Assembly: GCA_011605715.1 (NCBI GenBank)
Contig: JAAOZO010000213.1
Span: 1 to 34,499, forward strand
Direction: 5' to 3'
DNA: 34,499 bases
Source: Nitrososphaerota archaeon
GTDB lineage: Archaea > Thermoproteota > EX4484-205 > JAAOZO01
The first letter of the stretch is position 1, and every line of letters begins with the position of its first letter. A program made the position numbers and the translations under genes. Under the pieces are notes generated by a model that was given only the letters and a program-made list of their open reading frames with translations, did no database searches and had not been told where the DNA came from. Positions 23,506 through 32,844 of the stretch are shown piece after piece.

Positions 23506-24489
23506 ATGAATGATTCAGTGCGATTTGCAATTCCAAAAGGATCCTTAGAACCTCAAACTTATAAGTTCCTTGAAGAAGCTGGTTATTCTTTGAGTGGTCA
23601 AGAAAGGTCATATAGACCTAGTATCAACGACCCAGACTTAAAAGTAAAAATACTTAGACCTCAAGAAATTCCTCAACTTGTAGAAGAAGGTGCATACGAC
23701 ATTGGGATAACAGGTCTTGACTGGGTTTACGAAACAAGCGCAAACGTTGAAATTTTGCAAGACCTCGAGTATGGTGCAGTTTCTATAGTTTTAGCAGTAA
23801 GCAAAAATTGGAAAGAGGTAAATTCGTTTGAGGACCTATTAAAGAAAAATTTAGCTGAAAACAGACCTTTAAAAATTTACACAGAATACATTAACTTGTC
23901 TGTTTCTTGGATAAAGAACAATAGCTACTACAGGTCAGTCTTTGGAGGTTCAGAGCCTCAAGTAATAACACCTTGGATAAAAAAAGGAGTTAACGAAAAG
24001 GTTAAGCTCTTTCTAAGTTTTGGTGCAACTGAAGCTAAGCCACCAGAAGATGCTGATGCCATAATAGATGCAATGAGCACAGGAATTACGTTAGAAGAGA
24101 ACGACCTCAAACCAATATGTACTATATTCAACTCTACTGCTAGACTCATAGCAAATAAAACTTCTTTAAGAACGAAGAAGGAAAAAATACTTGATGTTCT
24201 TAGTCTTTTTAGGGGTGTTGTTGAAGCAAGAAAAAGACTTCACATATTTGTTAACGTTAAAGAGGAAAACCTTCAAGCTTTGCTTTCCGTACTTCCTGCC
24301 CTAAAAGGACCAACCGTAAGCCCCCTCTCTCAAAAAGGGTGGTATGCTGTTAATACTGTGATAGAAAAGGATTCATTCTTGAAAATTCTTCCTTTACTTA
24401 GAAAGTATGCTCAAGGCTTAGTGGTTCACTCTCCTAGGCAAGTTATGTCTTTGGAGGAGGTTAAGATAGATGCTCCTAACTGTAACTAA
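23506..24489 (+). CDS. hisG: ATP phosphoribosyltransferase HisG (long form)
   Basis: HisG condenses ATP and PRPP to phosphoribosyl-ATP, the first step of histidine synthesis. From ATG 23506 the protein has 327 residues. The two catalytic lobes carry VRFAIPKGSLEPQTYKFLEEAG, EGAYDIGITGLDWVYE and the PRPP-site region DADAIIDAMSTGITLEEN. The C-terminal domain from about residue 250 (RKRLHIFVNVKEENLQALLS, then the KGPTVSPL loop) is the ferredoxin-like regulatory domain of the long form. It binds histidine for feedback inhibition, so HisZ is not needed. An in-frame GTG at 23485 would add seven residues that are not family-like. The 3' end overlaps hisD by 20 nt. Confidence 0.93.
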   Translation: MNDSVRFAIPKGSLEPQTYKFLEEAGYSLSGQERSYRPSINDPDLKVKILRPQEIPQLVEEGAYDIGITGLDWVYETSANVEILQDLEYGAVSIVLAVSKNWKEVNSFEDLLKKNLAENRPLKIYTEYINLSVSWIKNNSYYRSVFGGSEPQVITPWIKKGVNEKVKLFLSFGATEAKPPEDADAIIDAMSTGITLEENDLKPICTIFNSTARLIANKTSLRTKKEKILDVLSLFRGVVEARKRLHIFVNVKEENLQALLSVLPALKGPTVSPLSQKGWYAVNTVIEKDSFLKILPLLRKYAQGLVVHSPRQVMSLEEVKIDAPNCN

Positions 24490-25726
24490 AGACTCAGCTA
24501 AAATTGTAGCTATGCAACTGAGAAGTAATGTTTCTTCATTACCTATTTCTGAAGTTGAAAGAATTATCGAAGAGGTTAAGCAAGGAGGAGACAAAGCATT
24601 AAAGCTAATTGAGGAAAGAATTAACAGCGTAAAGTTAGAAACTTTAGAAATTGAAAGTTCAGAATTAAGTAGCGCTTTAGATAAAGTTCCAGTAAGCACA
24701 GTAGAAGCAATAAAAGTAGCAATTGAAAGGCTTAAGGTAGCAGAAACTCCATTACTCGATACCATAAAAAACGAGATAAAAGTTGAAGATGGTAACGTTG
24801 AAATCTTATATAAGTATATTCCTTTAGAAAGGGTTGGTATTTATGTTCCTAGAAGTTCGTTTGCTTATCCAAGTAGCTTGATAATGGCTTCAGTTCCAGC
24901 AGTTCTAGCAGGAGTTAAGTCTATTGTTGTTGCAACTCCTCCTTATAAGGATGGTAAAGTAGACAGCAAGATATTAGCAGTATGCGCTCTCATGAACATA
25001 TACGAAATCTATAGGATAAGTGGTGCTCAAGCTATTGCAGCTTTAGCCTATGGCACAGAAAGTATAAAGCCAGTTGAAAAAATATTTGGAGCTGGGGGCA
25101 AGTTTGTTACTGCTGCTAAATTCCTCGTTTCTAGGCAAGTAGCAGTTGACATGTTAGCAGGTCCAACTGAGCTTTTAATCTTAGCAGACGAGTCCGCAAA
25201 TCCAAATTTTGTCGCTTACGACTTACTTTCTCAGGCGGAGCATGGAAGTGGTAGCTTAATTGTTTTAGCTTCAAATTCAGAAAAGTTCATAGAAGATGTA
25301 AGTAAGAAATTAAATTCTATTTCAAAAGAGCTTGCGAAAGGTATTATGTTTGTTCTTGGAGAAGATGTTGTATCTTTAATCTTATTTGCAGAAGCATTAG
25401 CTCCAGAGCATATTCAAATTGTTGGTAGTCAGCTTGAGCCCTATGCTAGTAAGATAAAGAATTCAGGAGTTGTCCTTGTAGGAGAGTTTACTCCCTCGGC
25501 TGCAAGCGACTATATACTTGGCTCAAATCACATTCTGCCAACGTTTGGTCTAGCAAAGTCTAGAGGTATCCTCTCGCCAATTGACTTTCTTAAGCTTTCA
25601 GTTAGAGTAAGGGCAAGCTCCAGCGCGATTAAAAAACTTGGCTCGTATGCCATAACACTAGCGGAAGCAGAAGGTTTTCAAATGCATGCTAAGGCAATAG
25701 AGGTGAGGATGAATGAACCTAGTTAA
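24470..25726 (+). CDS. hisD: Histidinol dehydrogenase HisD
   Basis: HisD oxidises L-histidinol to L-histidine with two NAD+. The 418-residue protein carries the standard motifs: ERVGIYVPRSSFAYPSSLIM for the nucleotide site, ISGAQAIAALAYGTESI, and VDMLAGPTELLILADESANP. The zinc ligands and catalytic residues are in LSQAEHGSGS and ALAPEHIQIV (the Glu-His pair). The late NHILPTFGLAKSRGILSP segment is also typical. The ATG at 24470 lies inside the end of hisG, consistent with translational coupling. The length is normal for the family. Confidence 0.95.
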   Translation: MLLTVTKDSAKIVAMQLRSNVSSLPISEVERIIEEVKQGGDKALKLIEERINSVKLETLEIESSELSSALDKVPVSTVEAIKVAIERLKVAETPLLDTIKNEIKVEDGNVEILYKYIPLERVGIYVPRSSFAYPSSLIMASVPAVLAGVKSIVVATPPYKDGKVDSKILAVCALMNIYEIYRISGAQAIAALAYGTESIKPVEKIFGAGGKFVTAAKFLVSRQVAVDMLAGPTELLILADESANPNFVAYDLLSQAEHGSGSLIVLASNSEKFIEDVSKKLNSISKELAKGIMFVLGEDVVSLILFAEALAPEHIQIVGSQLEPYASKIKNSGVVLVGEFTPSAASDYILGSNHILPTFGLAKSRGILSPIDFLKLSVRVRASSSAIKKLGSYAITLAEAEGFQMHAKAIEVRMNEPS

Positions 25727-26711
25727 GCTTGATGCTAACGAGAATCTCTTAATTCCCAGACAACTAACAGAAGAGCTAATGACCAAAGTAATTAAGGAAG
25801 TAGACCCTAGGCTATATCCTTCTGACAACGAAAAACTTGAAGTTGTGGAGAAAATATCGAACTACCTTAACGTGGACAAAAAAGAGGTTGTTTTGGGAAC
25901 AGGGGCTGATCAACTAATTGACCTACTGATAACTTTGTTTGGTAGCAAAGGAGTTACTTTGCTTTATCCTTCATTTTCATCTTACTTTAGTGCTTGTAAG
26001 CTTCACAACGTTCCTTTAGCTACAGTAGCTTTTAATAGGGATTTCAGTATAAACAACGGTAGTCTTTTTAGTGCACTTAAAAAGTCAAGTCTGTTCGTAC
26101 TCTGTAGACCCAACAACCCAACTGGAAATTCAATAGATGAAAGCTTTGTTCTTGAGGTGGCTGAAAGCTTTAATGGTGTTGTTGCTATAGACGAAGTCTA
26201 CGGTGAGTTTTCTGACTCTCAACTTCATTACCTTCCAAACAAATTTAAGAACGTCGTTGTTCTTAAATCGTTTTCAAAATCTTTTGGAGCTGCGGGGCTT
26301 AGGATAGGTTACCTTATAGCTAACGAAAGCTTAGCAGAAACCATCAGCAAATACCAGTTCTTATACCCTGTTACTAATTTTTCTCTTAAGTATGCTTCTT
26401 ATTTGCTTGACAACGTAAAAACGTTCAAAAAGTATTGGCAAGAACTAAGAGAAGTTAGAAGCTGGTTCTTCAATGAACTTTCAAACATAAGTAGCATAGA
26501 GGTAATTCCCTCTCAGACGAATTTTGTTTCTTTTCTTACAAATGCTGAGGACTTTAAAAACAAAATGTTGCTTAGAGGCTATGCTATTAGAGAATTTGAT
26601 GGAATTTTTGGCTATAAGAAGCTAATAAGAGTTACTCTATCAAGCCTCATTGTAATGAAAGAAGTTTCCAAATTAATAAGAGAAATTGTAACTGAAGGCG
26701 AGACGAAATGA
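25713..26711 (+). CDS. hisC: Histidinol-phosphate aminotransferase HisC
   Basis: This 332-residue PLP-dependent class I/II aminotransferase converts imidazole-acetol phosphate to histidinol phosphate using glutamate. It opens with VKLDANENLL, the HisC-typical substrate phosphate segment. GTGADQLIDLLITLF and LCRPNNPTGNS follow, with VAIDEVYGEF holding the PLP-contacting Asp and Tyr. The Schiff-base Lys is in VLKSFSKSFGAAGLRIGYL. It is slightly shorter than bacterial HisC (about 350) but has no missing motif. The gene overlaps hisD by 14 nt and hisB by an ATGA. Confidence 0.93.
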   Translation: MNLVKLDANENLLIPRQLTEELMTKVIKEVDPRLYPSDNEKLEVVEKISNYLNVDKKEVVLGTGADQLIDLLITLFGSKGVTLLYPSFSSYFSACKLHNVPLATVAFNRDFSINNGSLFSALKKSSLFVLCRPNNPTGNSIDESFVLEVAESFNGVVAIDEVYGEFSDSQLHYLPNKFKNVVVLKSFSKSFGAAGLRIGYLIANESLAETISKYQFLYPVTNFSLKYASYLLDNVKTFKKYWQELREVRSWFFNELSNISSIEVIPSQTNFVSFLTNAEDFKNKMLLRGYAIREFDGIFGYKKLIRVTLSSLIVMKEVSKLIREIVTEGETK

Positions 26712-27259
26712 TTGAGAGGAAAACAAAGGAGACAAGAATTAAAGCTGAAGTTAAATTACTAGGTAACGGTGTTTGTGAAGTAAAGACTCCAATAGCTTTC
26801 CTTAATCATATGCTTTCAACACTTTGTTTTTATAGCAAGATGGATCTAACTCTTGAAGCTGAAGGCGACCTAGTACACCATATTATAGAGGATGTAGCTA
26901 TAGTTCTTGGAGCAGCAATTAACAATGCCTTAGGGGAAAGAAGTAACATTAAACGTTTTGGCTTCGCAAAAATTCCGATGGACGATGCTATTGCAGAGGT
27001 TACAGTTGACCTTGTGAGGAGAACTTACGTTGTAACTAATCTAAAGTTAACTTCGCCAGTAGAAGGCATAGAGCCGGAACTCTTTACTCATTTCTTTAGA
27101 AGTCTTGCACAGTCTGCAAACTTTACTTTGCATGTCAACGTTGCCTATGGTGAAGACAACCACCACAAAGTTGAAGCTACATTTAAGGCTCTTGGAATTG
27201 CCTTAAGAGAGGCGTGGTCTCCTGAATCTAGGTTAGTAAGCACAAAGGGTGAAGTTTAG
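26708..27259 (+). CDS. hisB: Imidazoleglycerol-phosphate dehydratase HisB (monofunctional)
   Basis: This 183-residue enzyme dehydrates imidazoleglycerol phosphate to imidazole-acetol phosphate. The Mn-binding motifs are present in both half-domains: FLNHMLSTL, HHIIEDVAIVLGAA, FFRSLAQSANFTLH and YGEDNHHKVEATFKALG. No HAD phosphatase domain is fused, unlike enterobacterial HisB, so histidinol-phosphate phosphatase must be encoded elsewhere. The start is ATG in a 4-nt overlap with hisC. Confidence 0.94.
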   Translation: MIERKTKETRIKAEVKLLGNGVCEVKTPIAFLNHMLSTLCFYSKMDLTLEAEGDLVHHIIEDVAIVLGAAINNALGERSNIKRFGFAKIPMDDAIAEVTVDLVRRTYVVTNLKLTSPVEGIEPELFTHFFRSLAQSANFTLHVNVAYGEDNHHKVEATFKALGIALREAWSPESRLVSTKGEV

Positions 27260-27847
27260 TTGCCCGTTGCTTTAGTGGATACTGGGGTAAGTAACTTAAC
27301 TAGTTTAACCAATGCTTTAAGTAGGCTGGGCTTTACTTATGAAACAAGTAGCTCTAAAATTTTAGAAGCTGATGCTATAATAATACCTGGCGTTGGAAGC
27401 TACGATGCCGCTGCAAGGAAAATTAACTTGATTAAGAACTACCTTCTTGATGCAATAGCTAGAGAAATTCCTGTGCTTGGGATTTGTTTAGGTTATCAAC
27501 TCTTGTTAGAGAGTAGCGAAGAAGGCAAAGAGAGTGGCCTAGGTATATTTAAAGGAAGAGCTGTAAAGTTTTCAGGAGTAAAGGTTCCTCATGTTGGTTG
27601 GAATACGCTAGAGAACTTAAAGGAAGACAAAATAACAGAAGGAATAAAAGAAAAAAGCTACGTTTACTTTGTACATTCTTATTATCCTTTACTTGAAGAA
27701 AACGTTGCCATAGCTGAAACAACTTATGGCGTAAAGTTTGCAAGTATAGCAAAAAAGAAAACAGTTTATGGTTTTCAGTTTCATCCAGAAAAATCTGGAA
27801 CTGTTGGTCTTAAGTTGTTGGAGAATTTCTTGAAGTTATCAAAATGA
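27260..27847 (+). CDS. hisH: Imidazole glycerol phosphate synthase, glutaminase subunit HisH
   Basis: This 195-residue class I glutamine amidotransferase supplies ammonia to HisF. The catalytic triad is Cys76 in VLGICLGYQ, His175 and Glu177 in FQFHPEKSG. The oxyanion-strand region PGVGSYDAA (about 43-51) is typical of HisH, and PHVGWNTL and VYFVHSYYP follow in the usual order. The start is TTG at 27260, directly after the hisB stop with no gap. There is no closer ATG, and the N-terminus PVALVDTGVSNLTSL fits the family's D-x-G-x-x-N-L strand. It ends in an ATGA overlap with hisA. Confidence 0.93.
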   Translation: MPVALVDTGVSNLTSLTNALSRLGFTYETSSSKILEADAIIIPGVGSYDAAARKINLIKNYLLDAIAREIPVLGICLGYQLLLESSEEGKESGLGIFKGRAVKFSGVKVPHVGWNTLENLKEDKITEGIKEKSYVYFVHSYYPLLEENVAIAETTYGVKFASIAKKKTVYGFQFHPEKSGTVGLKLLENFLKLSK

Positions 27848-28554
27848 TTGTCATACCAAGCATAGATCTAGTGAATGGAAAAGTTGTTAGATTAGTTAGA
27901 GGTAACGTAAACGAGATGAAAGTTTATAGCTATAGCCCTGTAGAAGTTGCAAGAAATTTTGTGGATGCTGGTGCAAAGTTAATACATGTTGTAGACATAT
28001 CTGCAGCTCTTGGGATTGGAAGTAACAGGGAAGTACTTAAAACTATAGTTAGAAGCAACATTCCAATTCAGTTTGGAGGTGGTGTACGAAATAAAGAAGA
28101 AGTTGAATACTTGCTAAATTTAGGAGTTAAAAGAGTAGTTATCAGCACAATTGCGTTTAACAATTTTGCAGTAGCTAAACAGCTTTTAGATTTATACGGT
28201 GAGCAATTAGCTGTTTCAGTAGATTATATAGGAAATAGGGTTGCAGTAAAGGGATGGAAAGCTACTGTTGATCTTTCTCCTTTAGAGATAGCTAGAAAAC
28301 TTAGTCTTCTTGGGTTTAAGTACATCATTTTTACTTCGATTGAAAAAGATGGAACTTTGCTTGGTATTGACCTTGATTTTATAAAAAAAGTTTTAGAAGA
28401 AGTTGATACAAACCTAATCTTCTCGGGAGGGATTTCATCAATAGAAGAAGTAAAAAAACTAAAGGATTTGGGTGCTTATGGTGTTATACTTGGAAAGAGC
28501 ATATACGAAGGAAAAATTAGCTTGAAGGAAGCTATTAAGGTAGGTGAAAGCTAA
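27844..28554 (+). CDS. hisA: ProFAR isomerase HisA
   Basis: HisA opens the ribose of ProFAR in an Amadori-type rearrangement. The 236-residue TIM barrel has the two phosphate sites, [12 protein letters not shown] and [12 protein letters not shown]. The acid-base Asp residues are in [17 protein letters not shown] (Asp8) and [10 protein letters not shown]. The gene overlaps hisH by 4 nt and hisF by 1 nt (TAATG). HisA (rather than the dual PriA type) is assigned from operon context; dual activity for tryptophan synthesis cannot be excluded by eye. Confidence 0.92.
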   Translation: MIVIPSIDLVNGKVVRLVRGNVNEMKVYSYSPVEVARNFVDAGAKLIHVVDISAALGIGSNREVLKTIVRSNIPIQFGGGVRNKEEVEYLLNLGVKRVVISTIAFNNFAVAKQLLDLYGEQLAVSVDYIGNRVAVKGWKATVDLSPLEIARKLSLLGFKYIIFTSIEKDGTLLGIDLDFIKKVLEEVDTNLIFSGGISSIEEVKKLKDLGAYGVILGKSIYEGKISLKEAIKVGES

Positions 28555-29306
28555 TGCTAGCAAAGAGAATAATTCCTTGTTTAGATGTTGACAAAGGAAA
28601 AGTGGTTAAGGGAGTAAAATTCAAAGAGCTAAAGAACGCTGGAGATCCTGTTGAGCTTGCTACTCTTTATAGTAGTGAGGGTGCCGATGAGTTAGTATTT
28701 TTAGATATAAGTGCTTCCTTAGAAAACAGAAGTACCGTAATAAGCCTATCCAAAGAAGTTGCAAAAGTTTTAGACATCCCTTTTACGGTTGGAGGAGGCA
28801 TAAGAAGCGTAGATGATGCAAGAGAAATCTTAAGGAATGGTGCTGACAAGATCTCAATAAATACTCTAGCTGTTAAAAATCCAAATTCAATTAATGAGCT
28901 TGCAAGCGAGTTTGGCTCTCAAGCTGTTGTGGTTGCAATCGATGCGAAGTTTAAAAATGGAAGCTACGAGGTTTTTATTTATGGTGGAACTTCACCAACT
29001 GGAATAGATGCAGTAGCTTGGGCTAAAGAGGCTGAAGCAAGAGGTGCTGGAGAAATATTACTAACTTCAATAGATCGAGACGGTACTAAGCAAGGCTATG
29101 ACTTGAATCTAACAAAAATGGTTCTTGATGCTGTGAGCATTCCGGTTATTGCAAGTGGTGGTGCTGGTTCTCCTCTTCACTTCCTAGAAGTGTTTAGGAT
29201 TGGTGCAGATGCTGCTCTTGCAGCTGGAATTTTTCATAGAGGCGAATATAGAATTAGAGAGATTAAAGAGTTCTTGAAAAAGGAAGGTGTTCAAGTTAGG
29301 CTATGA
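28554..29306 (+). CDS. hisF: Imidazole glycerol phosphate synthase, cyclase subunit HisF
   Basis: This 250-residue TIM-barrel partner of HisH makes imidazole glycerol phosphate and releases AICAR. Diagnostic residues are Asp11 in [18 protein letters not shown] and the second catalytic Asp in [12 protein letters not shown]. The phosphate loops [12 protein letters not shown] and [12 protein letters not shown] and the conserved [16 protein letters not shown] are also present. It starts in the hisA stop codon and ends in an ATGA overlap with the hisI fusion gene, so the three products should be made together. Confidence 0.95.
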   Translation: MLAKRIIPCLDVDKGKVVKGVKFKELKNAGDPVELATLYSSEGADELVFLDISASLENRSTVISLSKEVAKVLDIPFTVGGGIRSVDDAREILRNGADKISINTLAVKNPNSINELASEFGSQAVVVAIDAKFKNGSYEVFIYGGTSPTGIDAVAWAKEAEARGAGEILLTSIDRDGTKQGYDLNLTKMVLDAVSIPVIASGGAGSPLHFLEVFRIGADAALAAGIFHRGEYRIREIKEFLKKEGVQVRL

Positions 29307-30295
29307 AACCAATAGGAAAAGTTAAAAGTTCAGAACTAGATTTTGAAAAAGGAAACGGCCTTATTCCAGTTATTGTGCAAGAATACAAGACAAGAAAAAT
29401 ACTAATGCTTGCGTACATGAACAAGGAAGCCTTAAACAAAACTTTAGAAACAGGGCTTGCTCACTACTATAGTAGAAGTAGGAAGAAGCTTTGGAAAAAA
29501 GGTGAAACAAGCGGTCATATTCAAAAAGTTAAACGTATACTTGTGGATTGTGATAATGACACATTGCTACTTCAAGTTGAGCAAATTGGTAACGCTTGCC
29601 ATAAGGGTGAGCACAGTTGTTTTCACATGCTGTTAAGTGAGGCTGAAGAAATTCATAAAAGGTTCGATGAGGAAATCTTAGCAAAGATTAAGAGAGAAGT
29701 AGAAAATGCTAAAGTTATAAGAAAAAGTTGGGTAAAAGATGAATCAAAAAAAGACTACTTATACATTTTAAATGCTATAACTGAACATTACAATCCTCCT
29801 GAACCTGAAGTTTATGAGTGGATTGCTGAAAAGCTAGATGAACTAACTTCAGATAACGTAGATAAGATAGTTGTTCCAGAGTGTTTTGGAATTCCAATTG
29901 CGCAGCTACTTGCTTCTAGGAAGGGAAAACCTTTGGCAATAATTAGGAAAAGGCCGCTTGTTCCTGAAGACAAAGGTGTAGAGTACTCTTCAGGCTATGA
30001 AAAAGGCAACTACTATATCTATGGCTTAAAGGAAGGAGATAGTATAATTTTAGTAGATGATGCAGTTTCAACTGGAGGCACTTTATTGTCAATAATAAAA
30101 GAGTTAGAAAACATGGACGTTAACATATCTGATGTTGTATGCATTGTATCAAAAGAAAGCTATGAGGGCTCAAAAATTATCTTTAAAGAAACAAAACTAA
30201 AAGTTAAGAGTATAGTTAGAGTTTTTCTTGATGATACTAAACCAAGGGTAGAAGCTTCATACAATGAAGATTTCTCCTTCCCAGTGTTACCGTAA
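29303..30295 (+). CDS. hisI: Fusion of HisI (phosphoribosyl-AMP cyclohydrolase) with a purine-type phosphoribosyltransferase
   Basis: Residues 1-115 of this 330-residue protein are a complete HisI. The motifs are [28 protein letters not shown], the metal site DCDND (82-86) and the cysteines in [10 protein letters not shown] (Cys99, Cys106). It opens the purine ring of PR-AMP. In bifunctional HisIE proteins HisE (PR-ATP pyrophosphohydrolase) follows, but here residues about 120-330 are a type I phosphoribosyltransferase. The order is [58 protein letters not shown] and the PRPP loop [13 protein letters not shown] (248-260). This matches the archaeal hypoxanthine/adenine PRTase (Hpt) layout best. 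No stop or frameshift separates the halves. The base specificity and purpose are unknown. It is last in the operon, after an ATGA overlap with hisF. Confidence 0.88.
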   Translation: MKPIGKVKSSELDFEKGNGLIPVIVQEYKTRKILMLAYMNKEALNKTLETGLAHYYSRSRKKLWKKGETSGHIQKVKRILVDCDNDTLLLQVEQIGNACHKGEHSCFHMLLSEAEEIHKRFDEEILAKIKREVENAKVIRKSWVKDESKKDYLYILNAITEHYNPPEPEVYEWIAEKLDELTSDNVDKIVVPECFGIPIAQLLASRKGKPLAIIRKRPLVPEDKGVEYSSGYEKGNYYIYGLKEGDSIILVDDAVSTGGTLLSIIKELENMDVNISDVVCIVSKESYEGSKIIFKETKLKVKSIVRVFLDDTKPRVEASYNEDFSFPVLP

Positions 30296-30313
30296 GATCC
30301 TTTACTAGTAAAC

Positions 30314-30322
30314 TTTTTATAT
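30314..30322 (+). promoter_or_regulatory. TATA box of the alpha-mannosidase gene
   Basis: TTTTTATAT is centred about 27 nt upstream of ATG 30345. This gives the mannosidase its own leaderless promoter rather than read-through from the his operon. Confidence 0.6.
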
Positions 30323-30344
30323 TTCATATAAAGATTTTCTTCTC

Positions 30345-32777
30345 ATGACGAAGGAGTTCATACTGTGCGGAAATTCACACATCGATCCAGTTTGGCTTTG
30401 GCGTTGGAATGAAGGCTATTGGACGATGAGAAGTACTGTTAGAAGTGTGGTTAACTTACTAAAGAAATACCCTGAAATAACGTTTGTATTTTCTTCCGCC
30501 GTAATGTACAAATGGTTAGAAGAAAGTGAACCGGATTTGTTTAATGAAGTAAAAGCATTAGTTGAAGCTGGAAGATGGATTCCAGTAGGTGGTTCATGGG
30601 TAGAACCTGACTGCAACTTACCCTCTGGAGAGTCATTCGTAAGACAATATCTTTATGGTCAAATGTTCTTTAAGGAGAGATTTGGAACTAAAGTTGACGT
30701 TGGTTACAATATTGATAGCTTTGGGCACAATGCATCTTTGCCTAAAATTCTAAAGAATTCTGGTATCAACTTTTACATCTTCATGAGACCTGGTGCTCAT
30801 GAGAAAGAACTTCCTCTTAATATATTTTGGTGGGAAAGTAACGATGGCTCAAGGATTCTAACTTTTCGCCATCCAACTAGCTACAATTTAACAAAAAATA
30901 GTTTGTGTAAAGCTATAGAAAGCTTGTCTCAAAGCAGAGAGCCCCTCTTGCTTCTTTTGTTTGGGAGAGGCGATCACGGTGGTGGACCAGAAGAAGATGA
31001 CATACTTGAAATACTTAAACTCAAAGAACAAAAAAGAGATCTAGTTATTAAGTTTGGAACTCCCGAAGAATTCTTTAAGAAGTTAGAGAGTCTGAACTTA
31101 AGCTTTCCTGTAGTTAAAGACGAGCTTCAACACCATGCAAGTGGTTGTTATTCAGTACTTTCTGAGGTTAAGAGACTAAATAGAAAAGCTGAAAATTCGT
31201 TAATGGTTGCTGAAAGGTATTCTACCATTAGTTCAATAATTACTAATAGCACTTATCCTAAGGAAAAGTTCAGAAACGCATGGGAAAAAGTTCTTTTCTG
31301 TCAGTTCCATGATTCGTTAGCGGGTACTTGCATAAGAGAAGCTTATGAAGATATTTTCGACATGCTTAGAGAAGCAATAAGCGTTTCTAACGAAATAAAG
31401 AACTTGTCGTTGCAAAAAATTTCTTCTATGATAAACACCTTAGATAGTAAACTCAACATAGTAGTATTCAATCCAGTTGCAAATGAGTTAAAGTTTCCTG
31501 TAGAAATAGAACCTGCAATAAAAGACATGAGACTTGTTGGTGAAGATGGGAAAGATGTTGAACTTCAAGAGGTAACTCCCTCTTCTTTGGCTGGTACAAA
31601 AAGAGTTGTGTTTGTTGCCAACTTACCCCCTCTAGGTTTTGCTACTTACAAAGTTGTAAGTGTTGATTCTGAGGAGAAGGAAAAACAAAGCGGGAACATA
31701 GTTACAGGTAATTATTCATTAGAAAATGAGTTCGTCAAAGTTGAGTTTGATGAAAAAAGTGGAACCATCAAACATATCGTAGATAAAGAATCTGGTTGCA
31801 AACTGTTCAACGGTGGTGCCGCTTTACCCATAGTATTTGACGACCAAAGTGATACTTGGAGTCATGGTGTTTTTTCTTACAAAACTAAGCTTGGTGAGTT
31901 TAAAGTTACTGAAATTAAAGTGGTTGAAAATGGCCCAGTAAGGGGGATGATTAGAATTAAATACAAATACTCAAGCTCAGACGTTGTACAAGACTTCATA
32001 GTTTACAAAGGACTTAAATTTATAGAAGTTAGAGTGAAGATTGATTGGAACGAAAAACATAAGCTATTAAAGCTTCAGTTTCCATTCAACCTTTCAGAGG
32101 TAAAGTATACATACGAAATACCCTTTGGCACTATAGAAAGATCTGCAAACGGCGAAGAAGAACCAGGTCAAAGGTGGGTTGATGTTTCTGGAAACTTAAT
32201 AGGCTACAACAATGAAAAAATTACCTATGGGCTAACATTAATCAATGACTCAAAGTACAGCTTTAGTGCAGAAGACAACGTCTTTACAGTGACTCTTATT
32301 AGGAGTCCGATTTATGCTCATCACATTCCAAATACTAAGAGAGAAGGAGTTGACTACTTTTACATAGATCAAGGCTTTCATGAGTTTAAGTACTTATTGC
32401 TTCCACATAAAGGTAGCTGGAAAGATGTATTCTATCAAATCTCAAATCTCTCTGACGCTATCAACCTTGGACTAGACTACATAGTAGAAAGTTACCACAG
32501 TGGTGTTTTACCAAGAAGGTTCTCATTTCTTTCAGTTTCTGACAAAAATGTGTATCTTGTTGCCTTAAAAAGGGCAGAATCTTCAGGCGATGTCGTTTTG
32601 CGAATGTTAGAACAAACTGGAGAAGAAAGAGAAGTAAATATTACCTTAAACACAAAAGTTATAGAAAGAATCATTTCAGCTAAGGTTAAGCCATTTGAAC
32701 TTAAGACAATAGTAGTTCCAGTTAGCGGTTCTAAAAAAGAGTATGAAGTCAATCTTTTAGAAGAACCCAAGCTTTAA
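30345..32777 (+). CDS. Alpha-mannosidase, glycoside hydrolase family 38
   Basis: This 810-residue enzyme begins with the GH38 zinc motif NSHIDPVWLWRWNEG (His12, Asp14). The nucleophile motif GYNIDSFGHN has Asp124 as probable nucleophile and zinc ligand. LLFGRGDHGGGPEEDD and the helical-domain FCQFHDSLAGTCIREAYED (zinc His) complete the catalytic region. The C-terminal 400 residues are the beta-sandwich domains, with FVKVEFDEKSGTIKHIVDKE as the typical entry. No signal peptide is present, so it should act in the cytoplasm, for example trimming mannosides from N-glycans or imported sugars. The length matches cytosolic and archaeal GH38 enzymes. Confidence 0.9.
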   Translation: MTKEFILCGNSHIDPVWLWRWNEGYWTMRSTVRSVVNLLKKYPEITFVFSSAVMYKWLEESEPDLFNEVKALVEAGRWIPVGGSWVEPDCNLPSGESFVRQYLYGQMFFKERFGTKVDVGYNIDSFGHNASLPKILKNSGINFYIFMRPGAHEKELPLNIFWWESNDGSRILTFRHPTSYNLTKNSLCKAIESLSQSREPLLLLLFGRGDHGGGPEEDDILEILKLKEQKRDLVIKFGTPEEFFKKLESLNLSFPVVKDELQHHASGCYSVLSEVKRLNRKAENSLMVAERYSTISSIITNSTYPKEKFRNAWEKVLFCQFHDSLAGTCIREAYEDIFDMLREAISVSNEIKNLSLQKISSMINTLDSKLNIVVFNPVANELKFPVEIEPAIKDMRLVGEDGKDVELQEVTPSSLAGTKRVVFVANLPPLGFATYKVVSVDSEEKEKQSGNIVTGNYSLENEFVKVEFDEKSGTIKHIVDKESGCKLFNGGAALPIVFDDQSDTWSHGVFSYKTKLGEFKVTEIKVVENGPVRGMIRIKYKYSSSDVVQDFIVYKGLKFIEVRVKIDWNEKHKLLKLQFPFNLSEVKYTYEIPFGTIERSANGEEEPGQRWVDVSGNLIGYNNEKITYGLTLINDSKYSFSAEDNVFTVTLIRSPIYAHHIPNTKREGVDYFYIDQGFHEFKYLLLPHKGSWKDVFYQISNLSDAINLGLDYIVESYHSGVLPRRFSFLSVSDKNVYLVALKRAESSGDVVLRMLEQTGEEREVNITLNTKVIERIISAKVKPFELKTIVVPVSGSKKEYEVNLLEEPKL

Positions 32778-32844
32778 CTTTAGTAGCTCACTTGACTTGT
32801 CTCCTTAATCAAATAAAAAGAATTTATCTAAAAAATAAAAAGGG

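Noticed and set aside
29630..29760. A HisE domain hidden in the linker of the HisI fusion
   Set aside because: The linker is too short (about residues 108-140) and lacks the acidic E-x-x-E helices of HisE; it reads as the start of the PRTase domain.
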